From assembly GCA_913046155.1 (NCBI GenBank), contig CAJWRY010000013.1:1-19771 (forward strand): DNA of 19,771 bases. Direction: 5' to 3'. Source of the stretch: an uncultured Candidatus Nemicrothrix sp. GTDB taxonomy: Bacteria; Actinomycetota; Acidimicrobiia; Acidimicrobiales; UBA8592. The position numbers and the translations under genes are program-made. The notes under the pieces were generated by a model. That model was not told where the DNA came from, searched no databases, and saw nothing but the letters and a program-made list of their open reading frames with translations. Shown here in pieces: positions 7,330 to 15,454 of this stretch. How positions within the stretch are numbered: position 1 is the stretch's first letter; the number at the start of each line of letters is the position of its first letter.

Positions 7330-8937
7330 ATGGCTGAAGTGACTGAATCAACTGCTTCTAAAGATGCGAGGTTACTTGAGATGCATGTGAGTAATCTTGG
7401 GGTGATAGAAGACGCATCACTAGTCTTCTCTCCAGGGATGACAGCGTTGACCGGAGAAACGGGGGCAGGTAAGACACTGATCGTCACGGCGTTGCAACTA
7501 CTCACCGGACAGCGAGCTGACTCAGGGGTGATTGGGCCTTTCGGTGACGAGGCCCGTGTGGACGCTCGCTATGTTATCGGTGATGATGAGATAGTGATCT
7601 CGCGTGCTGTGCCCCGAGATGGCCGCTCAAGAGCATATATCAATGGTTCAATTTCGACTGTTTCTTCTCTTCAGGAAATCACAGAGAACTTGATTGAGAT
7701 ACACGGTCAGCACGGACACACTTCACTAGAAAAGACCTCTGAGCAGCTTAAAGCACTTGATAGGTACGCCAAGATAGATCTAACAAACCTTAAAGCGCTT
7801 AGAAAAACGAGAGGGGATCTTGTAAATGCCTTACAAGAAACATTAGGGCATGAAAATTTTCAACAGGAATTAGACTTCCTTCGATTTCAAGAGAACGAAA
7901 TATCCCAGGTTCAAATTGAGAGTCCAGATGAAGAAGAAAAACTAAAAGAGTCCGAGAATCTTCTCGCAAACGCTACGGATAATCAATATCTCGTTATGAA
8001 AATTTCCGAAACATTGAAGGCAGATAGTCCTCTAATCGAAGAGGTAGGGAAGCTATTGCAGGAAGTAAAAGGAAATCAACCTCTCGAAAGCTTTGAGCAT
8101 GAGTTAACTGAATTAATTCAAGTAATAACTGAAATCTCAAGCACAGCCAGAAATTTCGCTGAGTCAATTGATGTTGACCCTCAACGACTCGAAGAAGTTC
8201 AACAGCGAATAGCGCTACTGCAAGATATCCGTCGGAAATATGGGAAGACACTCCAAACTGTTCTAGAGAAACAACAAGAACTTGCGGAACAGATACTAAA
8301 TCTCGAGAATGCAGATAAGGCATCACACGAAATACAAGAAAAGCTTCAAACAATAGAGAAGCACTTAGCTGCCGAAGAAAAAGTAATAGCGGATCTCCGG
8401 AAGAAAGCGGCTCCGGGGATAGCAAGTGAAATAGAGGGATACCTTCGTGAATTATCTATACCAGAAGGAAAAGTTGATTTTCACATTGATGGGACAGCCG
8501 GTGAGCAAGTGGAGATACACGTGTCTCTAAATCGAGGACAAGAATTACGACCGTTGAGTCGAGTAGCTTCAGGCGGAGAATTAGCAAGGACAACATTAGC
8601 TGCAAGACTTGTCTTATCAACCGAGCCTGAGACCCTGATCTTTGATGAAGTTGACGCAGGAATAGGTGGGCAAACGGCACTGGAAGTAGGAAAATGTCTG
8701 AAAGAACTTTCGACAGACAGGCAAGTCTTGGTCGTAACGCATCTAGCACAAGTGGCATCGTTTGCTGATACCCAAATCAAAGTTACAAAGAGTGAAAGTG
8801 GTGAACTTCCAAACATAGCGGTTCAAACACTTGATAAAGACCAACGAGTTATAGAAATATCTCGGATGCTATCCGGTTCCCCTGATAGTGAAAATGCTCA
8901 GAAGCACGCCACTGAACTTCTTGAAAATGCACATTGA
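7330..8937 (+). CDS. recN: DNA repair protein RecN (SMC-like ATPase)
   Basis: An SMC-family ATPase that acts early in recombinational repair of double-strand breaks. The head domain is split: the N-terminal part has NLGVIEDASL (22-31) and Walker A GETGAGKT (42-49); the centre, roughly 150-370, is charged, Glu/Lys/Gln-rich coiled coil; the C-terminal part has the ABC signature SGGELART (414-421), Walker B LIFDEVDAGIGG with D439 and E440, and VVTHLAQVA. The IHGQHGHTSL motif near 123-132 is typical of RecN. At 535 residues it is slightly shorter than many RecN proteins, with the difference apparently in the coiled coil. It follows nadK by 20 bases, with GGAGAGG (7310-7316) in the gap. A start at ATG 7381 would also keep the head domain. 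Confidence 0.96.
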   Translation: MAEVTESTASKDARLLEMHVSNLGVIEDASLVFSPGMTALTGETGAGKTLIVTALQLLTGQRADSGVIGPFGDEARVDARYVIGDDEIVISRAVPRDGRSRAYINGSISTVSSLQEITENLIEIHGQHGHTSLEKTSEQLKALDRYAKIDLTNLKALRKTRGDLVNALQETLGHENFQQELDFLRFQENEISQVQIESPDEEEKLKESENLLANATDNQYLVMKISETLKADSPLIEEVGKLLQEVKGNQPLESFEHELTELIQVITEISSTARNFAESIDVDPQRLEEVQQRIALLQDIRRKYGKTLQTVLEKQQELAEQILNLENADKASHEIQEKLQTIEKHLAAEEKVIADLRKKAAPGIASEIEGYLRELSIPEGKVDFHIDGTAGEQVEIHVSLNRGQELRPLSRVASGGELARTTLAARLVLSTEPETLIFDEVDAGIGGQTALEVGKCLKELSTDRQVLVVTHLAQVASFADTQIKVTKSESGELPNIAVQTLDKDQRVIEISRMLSGSPDSENAQKHATELLENAH

Positions 8938-8997
8938 TTGAATACTTAATGTCATTATCCAACGCGAGATGAAAAGACGCCGTTAAGATGGAATCCC

Positions 8998-10644
8998 GTG
9001 AGCAAACATATCTTTGTGACAGGTGGAGTAGCAAGTTCTCTCGGGAAGGGAATCACTGCCTCAGCGCTCGGTAGGTTGCTCAAATCAAGGGGACTGCGAG
9101 TTACCATGCAAAAACTCGACCCCTATTTAAATGTTGACCCTGGCACAATGAATCCCTATGAGCATGGGGAAGTCTTTGTCACTGATGACGGTGGAGAGAC
9201 TGACTTAGACCTAGGCCATTATGAAAGGTTCATAGACGAAAACCTATCTCGAGGGTCAAATGCTACGACTGGTTCAATCTATTCATCCGTTATTGCTGCT
9301 GAACGGCGAGGAGATTATCTAGGGAAAACTGTGCAAGTTATTCCGCATATCACTGATGAAATTAAGCAGCGCATCTCTTCTCTATCACAAGAAGATGTTG
9401 ACGTTGTCATAACCGAAATCGGAGGAACGGTAGGCGACATTGAAATACTTCCGTTTCTTGAAGCGATACGACAGTTTCGTTTAGATATTGGTCGAGAGAA
9501 TGTCTGCTATGTGCATGTGACCTTAGTGCCTTTCATAGGTCCATCGGGAGAGCAGAAAACTAAACCCACCCAACATTCGGTTACCGAATTGCGCAGTCGT
9601 GGTATCCAACCTGATGCGATTGTTTGCAGAAGCGAAGAACCCATAAACGATGATTTAAAAAGGAAAATCTCCAACTTGTGTGATGTGCCCTTCAAAGGGG
9701 TCGTTAACGCGGCAGATGCGGATTCATTGTACGAAATTCCTCTAGTTATTCATGAAGAAGGATTAGATGACTTTCTTTGCGATATTCTCCAGATCAATTC
9801 TCCTGATCCTGATTTAGAGAAATGGGGAAACTTAGTCACAAAAGTCCGGTCTGCTACCGGGTCAGTGAGAGTTGGCTTGATAGGTAAGTATGTGACGCTC
9901 ATAGATGCCTATCTTTCTGTCGTGGAGTCACTAAACCATGCAGGGATTCATGCAGGAACGAATGTGGAGATTGATTGGATTCAAGCAGAAGATGTAGAGG
10001 GTCTATTAGCTGCGGGTCGGCTTAAAGATCTAGATGGAATAGTCGTGCCTGGAGGATTTGGTGAGAGAGGCATTGAAGGGAAAATTGCTGCGGTAGGTTA
10101 CGCGCGAATGAATGAGATTCCATGCCTTGGGTTATGTCTGGGGATGCAGGTCATGACAATTGAATATGCTCGTAATGTTCTAGGTCTGGCTGATGCCCAT
10201 TCCACTGAATTTAATCCAACGACCCTCAATCCAGTCATTGACCTTATGGAATCTCAGCGAGAAGTGACCGACATGGGCGGAACAATGCGGTTAGGGGCTT
10301 ACATAGCTGAACTAGTTGAAGGCTCGCAAGTTGCAAACGCGTATGGCAAAACAGTTGTCTCTGAACGTCACCGTCATCGATACGAATTCAACCCCAAATT
10401 CAGACAAAAATTTGATGACAGTGATTTCGTATGCTCTGGAGAGAGCCCTGACGGACGACTTGTTGAATTTATTGAACTACCAACGCATCCATTCTGGGTG
10501 GGGACGCAAGCGCACCCTGAGTTCAAAAGCAGACCTGACCGGCCCGCACCATTATTTGAAGCTTTTATCTCTGCTGCAGCTATTCGAGCAGCAGGAAGAA
10601 ACCCGCAACTACTCAACATAGATGAAGCTCAATCTATTCATTAG
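8998..10644 (+). CDS. pyrG: CTP synthase (glutamine-hydrolysing)
   Basis: Makes CTP from UTP, ATP and glutamine, the last step of pyrimidine nucleotide synthesis. Two domains are seen in 548 residues: the synthase domain begins with HIFVTGGVASSLGKGI (4-19, with P-loop K17) and contains KLDPYLNVDPGTMNPYEHGE and ITEIGGTVGDIE; the class I glutaminase domain starts near residue 290 and has the nucleophile C380 in GLCLGMQVM and the H506/E508 pair in HPEF. Start is GTG, fixed by the conserved MSKHIFVTGG N-terminus. In Mycobacterium two genes (steA and steB) stand between recN and pyrG; here the gap is only 60 bases. Confidence 0.98.
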   Translation: MSKHIFVTGGVASSLGKGITASALGRLLKSRGLRVTMQKLDPYLNVDPGTMNPYEHGEVFVTDDGGETDLDLGHYERFIDENLSRGSNATTGSIYSSVIAAERRGDYLGKTVQVIPHITDEIKQRISSLSQEDVDVVITEIGGTVGDIEILPFLEAIRQFRLDIGRENVCYVHVTLVPFIGPSGEQKTKPTQHSVTELRSRGIQPDAIVCRSEEPINDDLKRKISNLCDVPFKGVVNAADADSLYEIPLVIHEEGLDDFLCDILQINSPDPDLEKWGNLVTKVRSATGSVRVGLIGKYVTLIDAYLSVVESLNHAGIHAGTNVEIDWIQAEDVEGLLAAGRLKDLDGIVVPGGFGERGIEGKIAAVGYARMNEIPCLGLCLGMQVMTIEYARNVLGLADAHSTEFNPTTLNPVIDLMESQREVTDMGGTMRLGAYIAELVEGSQVANAYGKTVVSERHRHRYEFNPKFRQKFDDSDFVCSGESPDGRLVEFIELPTHPFWVGTQAHPEFKSRPDRPAPLFEAFISAAAIRAAGRNPQLLNIDEAQSIH

Positions 10645-10652
10645 CATAAGAG

Positions 10653-11195
10653 ATGCCCGAATTTAAATCACTCGATAACCGACTCAAATTTGAAGGAAAA
10701 ATTACTTCGATCTATGAATCTGACTTTCTAGCCCCAAATGGCGAACAAATAACACGAGAAATCACACGCCACCCGGGAGCAGTATGTGTTGTGCCGGTCG
10801 TTGGATCGGAAGTTGTTATGATCAGGCAATTTCGGCCCGCAATAGGCGACCACCTTCTTGAAATCCCAGCTGGAAAAAGAGATATTGATGGTGAGCCCCC
10901 AGATGTCACCGCCCACCGAGAATTGCAAGAAGAAGTGGGACTATCAACCAACAACATGGTCGAACTAGCCCAATTCTATAACAGCCCAGGCTTTTGTGAT
11001 GAATACTCCTACTGCTACTTGGCATTGGATTGTGAATATGTCACTGATGACAGGCAAGGGCTTGAAGAGGAATACATGACAATTGAGCGGATCTCAATCT
11101 CAGACACATTAGCGTTAGTGACATCAGGGAAAATTGTTGATGCAAAAACTATTATCGGCTTGTCATTAGCTCTGCAATATCTCAATGAAAGATAA
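10653..11195 (+). CDS. Nudix hydrolase, ADP-ribose pyrophosphatase-like
   Basis: Probably hydrolyses ADP-ribose or a related nucleoside diphosphate sugar to AMP and a phosphosugar. The 180 residues contain the Nudix box: E81, then seven residues, then RELQEEVGL (89-97), with the metal-binding glutamates at 90, 93 and 94. The preceding IPAGKRDIDGE is the form typical of the ADP-ribose pyrophosphatase subgroup, and REITRHPGAVCVVPV plus MIRQFRPAIGDHLLEIPAG are also typical. The neighbour order pyrG-Nudix-xerD is the actinobacterial one. The 3' end overlaps xerD by 11 bases, which points to translational coupling. The substrate is inferred from the subgroup, not seen. Confidence 0.93.
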   Translation: MPEFKSLDNRLKFEGKITSIYESDFLAPNGEQITREITRHPGAVCVVPVVGSEVVMIRQFRPAIGDHLLEIPAGKRDIDGEPPDVTAHRELQEEVGLSTNNMVELAQFYNSPGFCDEYSYCYLALDCEYVTDDRQGLEEEYMTIERISISDTLALVTSGKIVDAKTIIGLSLALQYLNER

Positions 11196-12114
11196 TTCAG
11201 GTACCGAAGATTCAGCGGTACTTGACTTCTTGCTGTGGTTACGAGTCGAGAAAGGTAGGGCAGACTCAACAATCGCATCCTACAAGCGGGATTTAAAGAA
11301 GTTTCTAGATTGGGTGATTCAAAATGGTTTAACTATGCAAACTTTAGGAGAAAGTGACATCATACTTTTTCTTCGACATCTACAAGCGGTGGGTTATTCT
11401 GAGTCGACAATAACCCGGACAATGGTGTCAGTCCGGTCGCTCTATACGTTCATGGACGTAGAAGGTCTCCGAACAGGAAATCCGACAAAGAGTATTGAAC
11501 TCCCACGCGTTCCAAAGGGTTTACCAAAAGCAATCAGCGAACAGGAAGTAAATGAACTTTTGGCTGCCATAGAAGGAGACGACCCTGTTGCGAGAAGAGA
11601 CCGAGCTATTCTAGAAATTCTCTACGGAACCGGTGCGCGAATTACAGAGCTAGTTAGTCTGTCACTTAGCGATATTGACCGAACAGAAAATCTACTGAAA
11701 GTTCTCGGTAAAGGAAACAAAGAACGCATTGTTCCTTTAGGAAAATTTGCAATGAAAGCACTGAACGAATGGTTAGAACCTGCTGGGAGAGGATACTTTG
11801 AGCCTGAAATGTGGAAATCACGAGATGATAGCGAAGCTCTGTTCCTTAATAGGCGCGGGGGGCGCCTTACAAGGCAGGGTGGTTGGGGAGTCGTAAAGAA
11901 ATACGGAGCCAAAGTCGGATTAGGCTCTAACCTATCACCACACACACTTCGTCATTGTTGCGCAACTCACATGCTAGAACATGGAGCAGACATCAGGACA
12001 GTCCAAGAACTCCTTGGCCACGCCAGCATAAACACCACGCAGATTTACACAAAAGTTTCCCGTGATAAATTACTCCAGACGTACAGATCTGCACATCCAC
12101 GAGCTTTGCTATGA
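11185..12114 (+). CDS. xerD: Site-specific tyrosine recombinase XerD
   Basis: Resolves chromosome dimers at dif, with XerC, near the end of replication. The 309 residues show the N-terminal SAM-like core-binding domain (about 10-95) and the catalytic domain with the full set of active-site residues: R152 (YGTGARITEL), K176 (GKGNKERIVPL), H253 and R256 (HTLRH), H279 (LLGHASINTTQIY) and the nucleophile Y288. It is assigned to XerD rather than XerC by position next to pyrG and the Nudix gene and by the GKGNKERIVPLG form. Its start lies inside the Nudix gene and its TGA overlaps the next ATG (ATGA, 12111-12114). There is no sign of an integron or phage context. Confidence 0.94.
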   Translation: MKDNSGTEDSAVLDFLLWLRVEKGRADSTIASYKRDLKKFLDWVIQNGLTMQTLGESDIILFLRHLQAVGYSESTITRTMVSVRSLYTFMDVEGLRTGNPTKSIELPRVPKGLPKAISEQEVNELLAAIEGDDPVARRDRAILEILYGTGARITELVSLSLSDIDRTENLLKVLGKGNKERIVPLGKFAMKALNEWLEPAGRGYFEPEMWKSRDDSEALFLNRRGGRLTRQGGWGVVKKYGAKVGLGSNLSPHTLRHCCATHMLEHGADIRTVQELLGHASINTTQIYTKVSRDKLLQTYRSAHPRALL

Positions 12115-12644
12115 AAGCAAATCACTTCGGTTCTTTAAAGCACTTAATTGCGCGATTCGCTTTCTCTCTCCTGCCATCTAAGCAAAATAGAGAAACAAAT
12201 ACATTCCTAACCCTCCTCAACCCAGACGAACTAAAGCTATTTGAGGCACAAAATGCATTTGACAAGCGACATAGCTTCCGAAACGTGAAGAAATTACATG
12301 TTTTACTCAACGCTCCTGACCCCGATATTATCATCGCATGCGGTTTGCATGATGTAGGTAAAGTTCAATCAGGGTTTGGGATATTCGGACGAGTGCTTGC
12401 CACATGTGTTGCCACAATCGCCGGTTTGCATCGAGTCAATGCATGGACCAGGAACAACCCAAATTCCATAACGCATAGAATTGCTACCTATGTTCAGCAC
12501 CCTGAAATAGGTGCAGGCCTCTTGTCTGAAGCAAGGAGTAACCTAATAGCAGTCACTTGGGCTCGCGACCACCATAAACGACTAGAGGAATCAGCCCTAG
12601 AACCCTCGCTTTTTATCATCTTGTCTAAAGCAGACCGCGCATGA
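12111..12644 (+). CDS. HD-domain protein, putative phosphohydrolase
   Basis: A 177-residue protein with the metal-binding pattern of HD-domain phosphohydrolases: H54 (DKRHS), the HD pair H80-D81 (CGLHDVGK) and D175 (SKADRA), with further histidines at 130 and 154-155 (ARDHH). The substrate cannot be told; HD proteins act on nucleotides or cyclic dinucleotides, or are regulatory. There is no membrane segment long enough to be certain, though 92-105 (FGRVLATCVATIAG) is fairly hydrophobic. It overlaps xerD upstream and the SpoU-type methyltransferase downstream by ATGA at both ends, so it is very likely co-translated with both. I do not recognise a named family. Confidence 0.85.
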   Translation: MKANHFGSLKHLIARFAFSLLPSKQNRETNTFLTLLNPDELKLFEAQNAFDKRHSFRNVKKLHVLLNAPDPDIIIACGLHDVGKVQSGFGIFGRVLATCVATIAGLHRVNAWTRNNPNSITHRIATYVQHPEIGAGLLSEARSNLIAVTWARDHHKRLEESALEPSLFIILSKADRA

Positions 12645-13450
12645 AGGAATACTCCATAACAAAACCCGAAGATGAGCGGGTGGCTGACTTCATTGGCTTG
12701 AGTAACCACAAATTGCGACAACTTCGAGAGAAAGACGGAGGCGATATGGCTCCATATTTCATCGGTGAAGGGATAACCGTTATCAATAGGGCACTAGCTG
12801 TGGGGCATAAATTATTGACTTTGATAGTTAGTGAAAAGTTTGATGAATCGCAGATTACAACTATTCCGGAAGGATGCAACCTCTTCCGCTGTGCGCCAAG
12901 TGTTTTGGAGGCAATAACTGGACGACCTAACCTCAAGGACCCAATAGGGACCTTCCTTCGGCCACCGCAAAACACATTCGAAGATCTGACCTGCAAAGCA
13001 AACTTAATCGTTTTAACGGAAAGTGTTCAGAACCCGACAAATATGGGAATGGTCATGCGAAATGCGGCAGCATTCGGAGTTGACGCAGTACTCTTTGACC
13101 CCCAGTCATGTGACCCTCTCTACCGAAGAGCTGTAAGAGTTTCGATGGGCCAAGTCTTTTCCGTCCCACACACCCAAGTTCCCTCAATACCCAAAGCGAT
13201 TAATGCCCTAAGCGAAATGGGTTTTCTCACAATAGCGCTAACCCCAGATCCCAAATCACAGAATTTAAGTGAAATTCTTAATGAAACCAGCCGTCCCATC
13301 GTACTCATTATTGGCTCCGAAGGCTTCGGGTTATCAACAAATTCACTCACGACAGCAGACTGTACCGCCAAGATCCCCATGCACAATAATGTTGACTCAC
13401 TAAACGTCGCCACCAGCTTGGCCATCGCCCTTTACGCAGTACAAACCTAA
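12641..13450 (+). CDS. TrmH/SpoU-family RNA 2'-O-methyltransferase
   Basis: A SAM-dependent RNA ribose 2'-O-methyltransferase of the SPOUT superfamily. The 269 residues have a variable N-terminal substrate-binding region (about 1-115) followed by the knotted SPOUT domain with its three motifs: NPTNMGMVMRNAAAFGVDAV (motif 1, from about 131), VLIIGSEGFGLS (motif 2, from about 221) and NNVDSLNVATSLAIALY (motif 3, from about 249). The target, rRNA or tRNA, is unknown; the length and N-terminus resemble rRNA-modifying members such as TsnR- or RlmB-like proteins. The start ATG lies in the stop of the HD gene. It ends 11 bases before the convergent trpS stop; no terminator hairpin is visible there. 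Confidence 0.93.
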   Translation: MKEYSITKPEDERVADFIGLSNHKLRQLREKDGGDMAPYFIGEGITVINRALAVGHKLLTLIVSEKFDESQITTIPEGCNLFRCAPSVLEAITGRPNLKDPIGTFLRPPQNTFEDLTCKANLIVLTESVQNPTNMGMVMRNAAAFGVDAVLFDPQSCDPLYRRAVRVSMGQVFSVPHTQVPSIPKAINALSEMGFLTIALTPDPKSQNLSEILNETSRPIVLIIGSEGFGLSTNSLTTADCTAKIPMHNNVDSLNVATSLAIALYAVQT

Positions 13451-13461
13451 AGCAAACGATG

Positions 13462-14442
13462 CTAGGCCTCAAGCAAACCTATATTGTTCATAGCTCGATC
13501 GAGAGTCGCAGAAGATATTTCTCGAGCTTTGGAAGAACCCAACGTCAATAACCGACTTGTTTCCGATGGATCTGATTCAAGTTCTCTGAATTTTTCTTGA
13601 ATGGGTTGAAGTAACTCAATCACAGCGTCGGCAGTGTCGCTCTTCAGATCCCCATAGCGACTGTATGATGAAGCAACCTTTTCAGGTGTCGATAATGTCG
13701 CAGCAGCCAGAATGGATAAAAGATTAGAAACCCCAGGCTTTTCTTCAACGTCAAAGCGCACATCACCGTCGCTATCAGTGACAGCACGTTTAATTTTCTT
13801 AGTAATAGATTCCGGAGTTTCAAGGACGCTTATTGTCCCACCGGGAGAAAGCTCGGATTTAGACATTTTTCTCTCAGGGTGCTGGAGATCCATAATTCGA
13901 GCACCAGCTGGAGGAATAACATGTTTAGGAACAACAAATGTATCCCCGAAACGACTATTGAAGCGTTCGGCAATATCTCTAGTTATTTCAATATGTTGCC
14001 TCTGGTCATCGCCAACAGGAACCAAATCGGTATCGTATAACAAAATGTCAGCAGCTTGAAGCGCAGGATAGGTAAACAACCCACCAGAAATAAACTCATT
14101 TCGGCCAGACTTATCTTTAAAAGCTGTCATCCTATTGAGTTCCCCAAAGCTCACGGTGCACTCCATGAGCCAAGCAAGCTGGGAATGCTCAGGTACATGG
14201 CTTTGCATGAATAGAATGCTTTGGTCAGGGTTGATGCCAACAGCTATCAATAATTGTGCTAGCTCTAAAGAGTTTTTGCGAAGCTCTTCGGGGTTTTTCG
14301 GAAGAGTTAATGCGTGTAAATCAACTATGCAATAGACCGCATCATGTGATGCCTGATGGTCAACCCAATTTACGAGTGCGCCGAGGAGATTTCCAAGATG
14401 TAATTCCCCAGAAGGTTGAATGCCACTGAAAACTCTAGCCAT
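13462..14442 (-). CDS. trpS: Tryptophanyl-tRNA synthetase
   Basis: Charges tRNA-Trp; a class I aminoacyl-tRNA synthetase. The 326 residues are the usual length. The HIGH-type motif is SGELHLGN (11-18), the KMSKS motif is exact at 192-196, and SGIQPSG, MECTVSFGELNRMTAFKDK, LFTYPALQAADILLYDTDLVPVGDDQRQH are all typical of TrpRS. It is on the opposite strand from its neighbours, between the SpoU-type gene and the selenoprotein gene, and is divergent from the latter across 82 bases. No Shine-Dalgarno sequence is obvious before its ATG. Confidence 0.97.
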   Translation of the reverse strand: MARVFSGIQPSGELHLGNLLGALVNWVDHQASHDAVYCIVDLHALTLPKNPEELRKNSLELAQLLIAVGINPDQSILFMQSHVPEHSQLAWLMECTVSFGELNRMTAFKDKSGRNEFISGGLFTYPALQAADILLYDTDLVPVGDDQRQHIEITRDIAERFNSRFGDTFVVPKHVIPPAGARIMDLQHPERKMSKSELSPGGTISVLETPESITKKIKRAVTDSDGDVRFDVEEKPGVSNLLSILAAATLSTPEKVASSYSRYGDLKSDTADAVIELLQPIQEKFRELESDPSETSRLLTLGSSKAREISSATLDRAMNNIGLLEA

Positions 14443-14524
14443 TCGATTAAGGTTAGGTCACATAAAGCCTAAAATGGGCCACTCATAATCAAAATTTCTC
14501 TTCGCTAGAGGGTAATATCTGTTT

Positions 14525-15454
14525 ATGTCAGATCAGCGACAAGCGGCAATCAGCTACATTGAGCGTATAACTGCAACATATGATGCACTAGGCTACGAGC
14601 AGTATCAATGGCACCATAGAAGCACAAAGCCTCCATTTTCCAAGCTGGAAAAGCCGCTGGCAGAATGTAAAGTCGGAATGATCGCCACCGGTGGGGTATA
14701 TAAAGCTGGACAAGTCGCATTTCACTATAAGGACGACACCTCTTACAGGGCTATCCCTTCCGATACGAAAGCGTCAAATTTGCGTGCAACGCACTTCGCA
14801 TATGACCTTTCGGGTGCTAGGGAGGATATTAATGTCGTGTTTCCCATTGATGGGCTCCGAACTCTCAACCGAGAGGGTTTCGTCGGATCATTAGCAGATA
14901 ACTTCTTAGCCTGCATGGGAGGAATTTACTCCCAGCGAGCAGTAACTGACGACCTAGCACCCCAACTTGTTCAACGATGCATAGACGAAAAAACAGATGT
15001 TGTCCTGCTAGTTCCTGTTTGACCGGTATGCCATCAAACCGTGGGTTTGATCTCTCACCAACTTGAGGAAGTAGGAATTGCCACAGTTGGCATTTCCACT
15101 GCAAAAGACATTACTGAAGCTGTACGCATGCCCCGAGCAGCGTTTCTTGATTTCCCACAAGGATTCACAACAGGAAAACCGAAGGATACGAAGCTGTCCA
15201 AAGAGATCTTAAAGTCAGCTTTAAAACTAGTTGACACTTCGGTTGACGAGATACTTATGGATTTAGAGTTTAGCTGGTCTAAAAACGATGAGTGGAAGGA
15301 TTCTGTTTTTAGAGTAACAAGCGATGGTCAAGCGGCGGATAACAGGCTCACAAGGTCAGCTGATCCGCAATACCAAAATGATCAAGATAGTAAAGAAGCA
15401 CAGGTTTCTCATAAAGATGGGGAATGTCTAGTATGCATAGGAATTGACTACTAG
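14525..15454 (+). CDS. GrdB/PrdB-like selenoprotein, TGA at 15020-15022 read as selenocysteine
   Basis: One gene of 309 residues if TGA 15020-15022 is read as Sec166. Sequence on both sides of the TGA, in the same frame, fits the glycine/sarcosine/betaine/proline reductase selenoprotein B-like family: before it KVGMIATGGVYKAGQ (50-64), DTSYRAIPSDT (71-81), THFAYD, NVVFPIDGLRTLNREG and VVLLVPV (159-165); after it PVCHQTVGL (167-175), LEEVGIATVGIST and FPQGFTTGKP. The junction gives the redox motif U-P-V-C (166-169); homologues I remember have Cys or Sec there. A hairpin at 15033-15051 fits a bacterial SECIS. A second CxxC (C301, C304) lies near the C-terminus after a polar linker. The gene stands alone, without other reductase subunit genes, so it is probably not a Stickland amino acid reductase; its substrate is unknown. 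Read without recoding it would give useless halves (14525-15022 and a piece from 15041). It shares four bases with the convergent photolyase gene. Confidence 0.88.
15033..15051 (+). promoter_or_regulatory. Bacterial SECIS element (predicted)
   Basis: A perfect 8-bp hairpin, ATCAAACC (15033-15040) with GGTTTGAT (15044-15051), loop GTG. It begins 10 bases after the TGA and the loop begins 18 bases after it. From memory, bacterial SECIS elements sit inside the reading frame just downstream of the UGA, with the loop roughly 16-37 bases away, and have a G at the first or second loop position for SelB binding; this one fits on every count. The same bases code for HQTVGLI, which is conserved protein sequence, so both levels of information are overlaid. 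Confidence 0.75.

Noticed and set aside
7994..8425. 143-codon antisense frame within recN
   Set aside because: Opposite the coiled-coil region; Leu-rich composition is the usual mirror of a Glu/Lys/Gln-rich coding strand.
11622..11945. 107-codon antisense frame within xerD
   Set aside because: Lies opposite the catalytic domain; no recognisable motif.
11185..12114. xerD as the integrase of a mobile element
   Set aside because: It sits in the conserved pyrG-Nudix-xerD order with no attachment repeats or phage genes around it.
15041..15454. Separate gene starting at GTG 15041
   Set aside because: It is in the same frame as 14525-15022 and continues the same protein family; it is the C-terminal part of the selenoprotein and its GTG lies in the SECIS loop.
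14525..15454. Pseudogene with a nonsense mutation
   Set aside because: No other disruption, conserved sequence on both sides, TGA rather than TAA or TAG, located at a redox motif, and followed by a hairpin of the right type; not excluded without genome-wide evidence for the Sec machinery.
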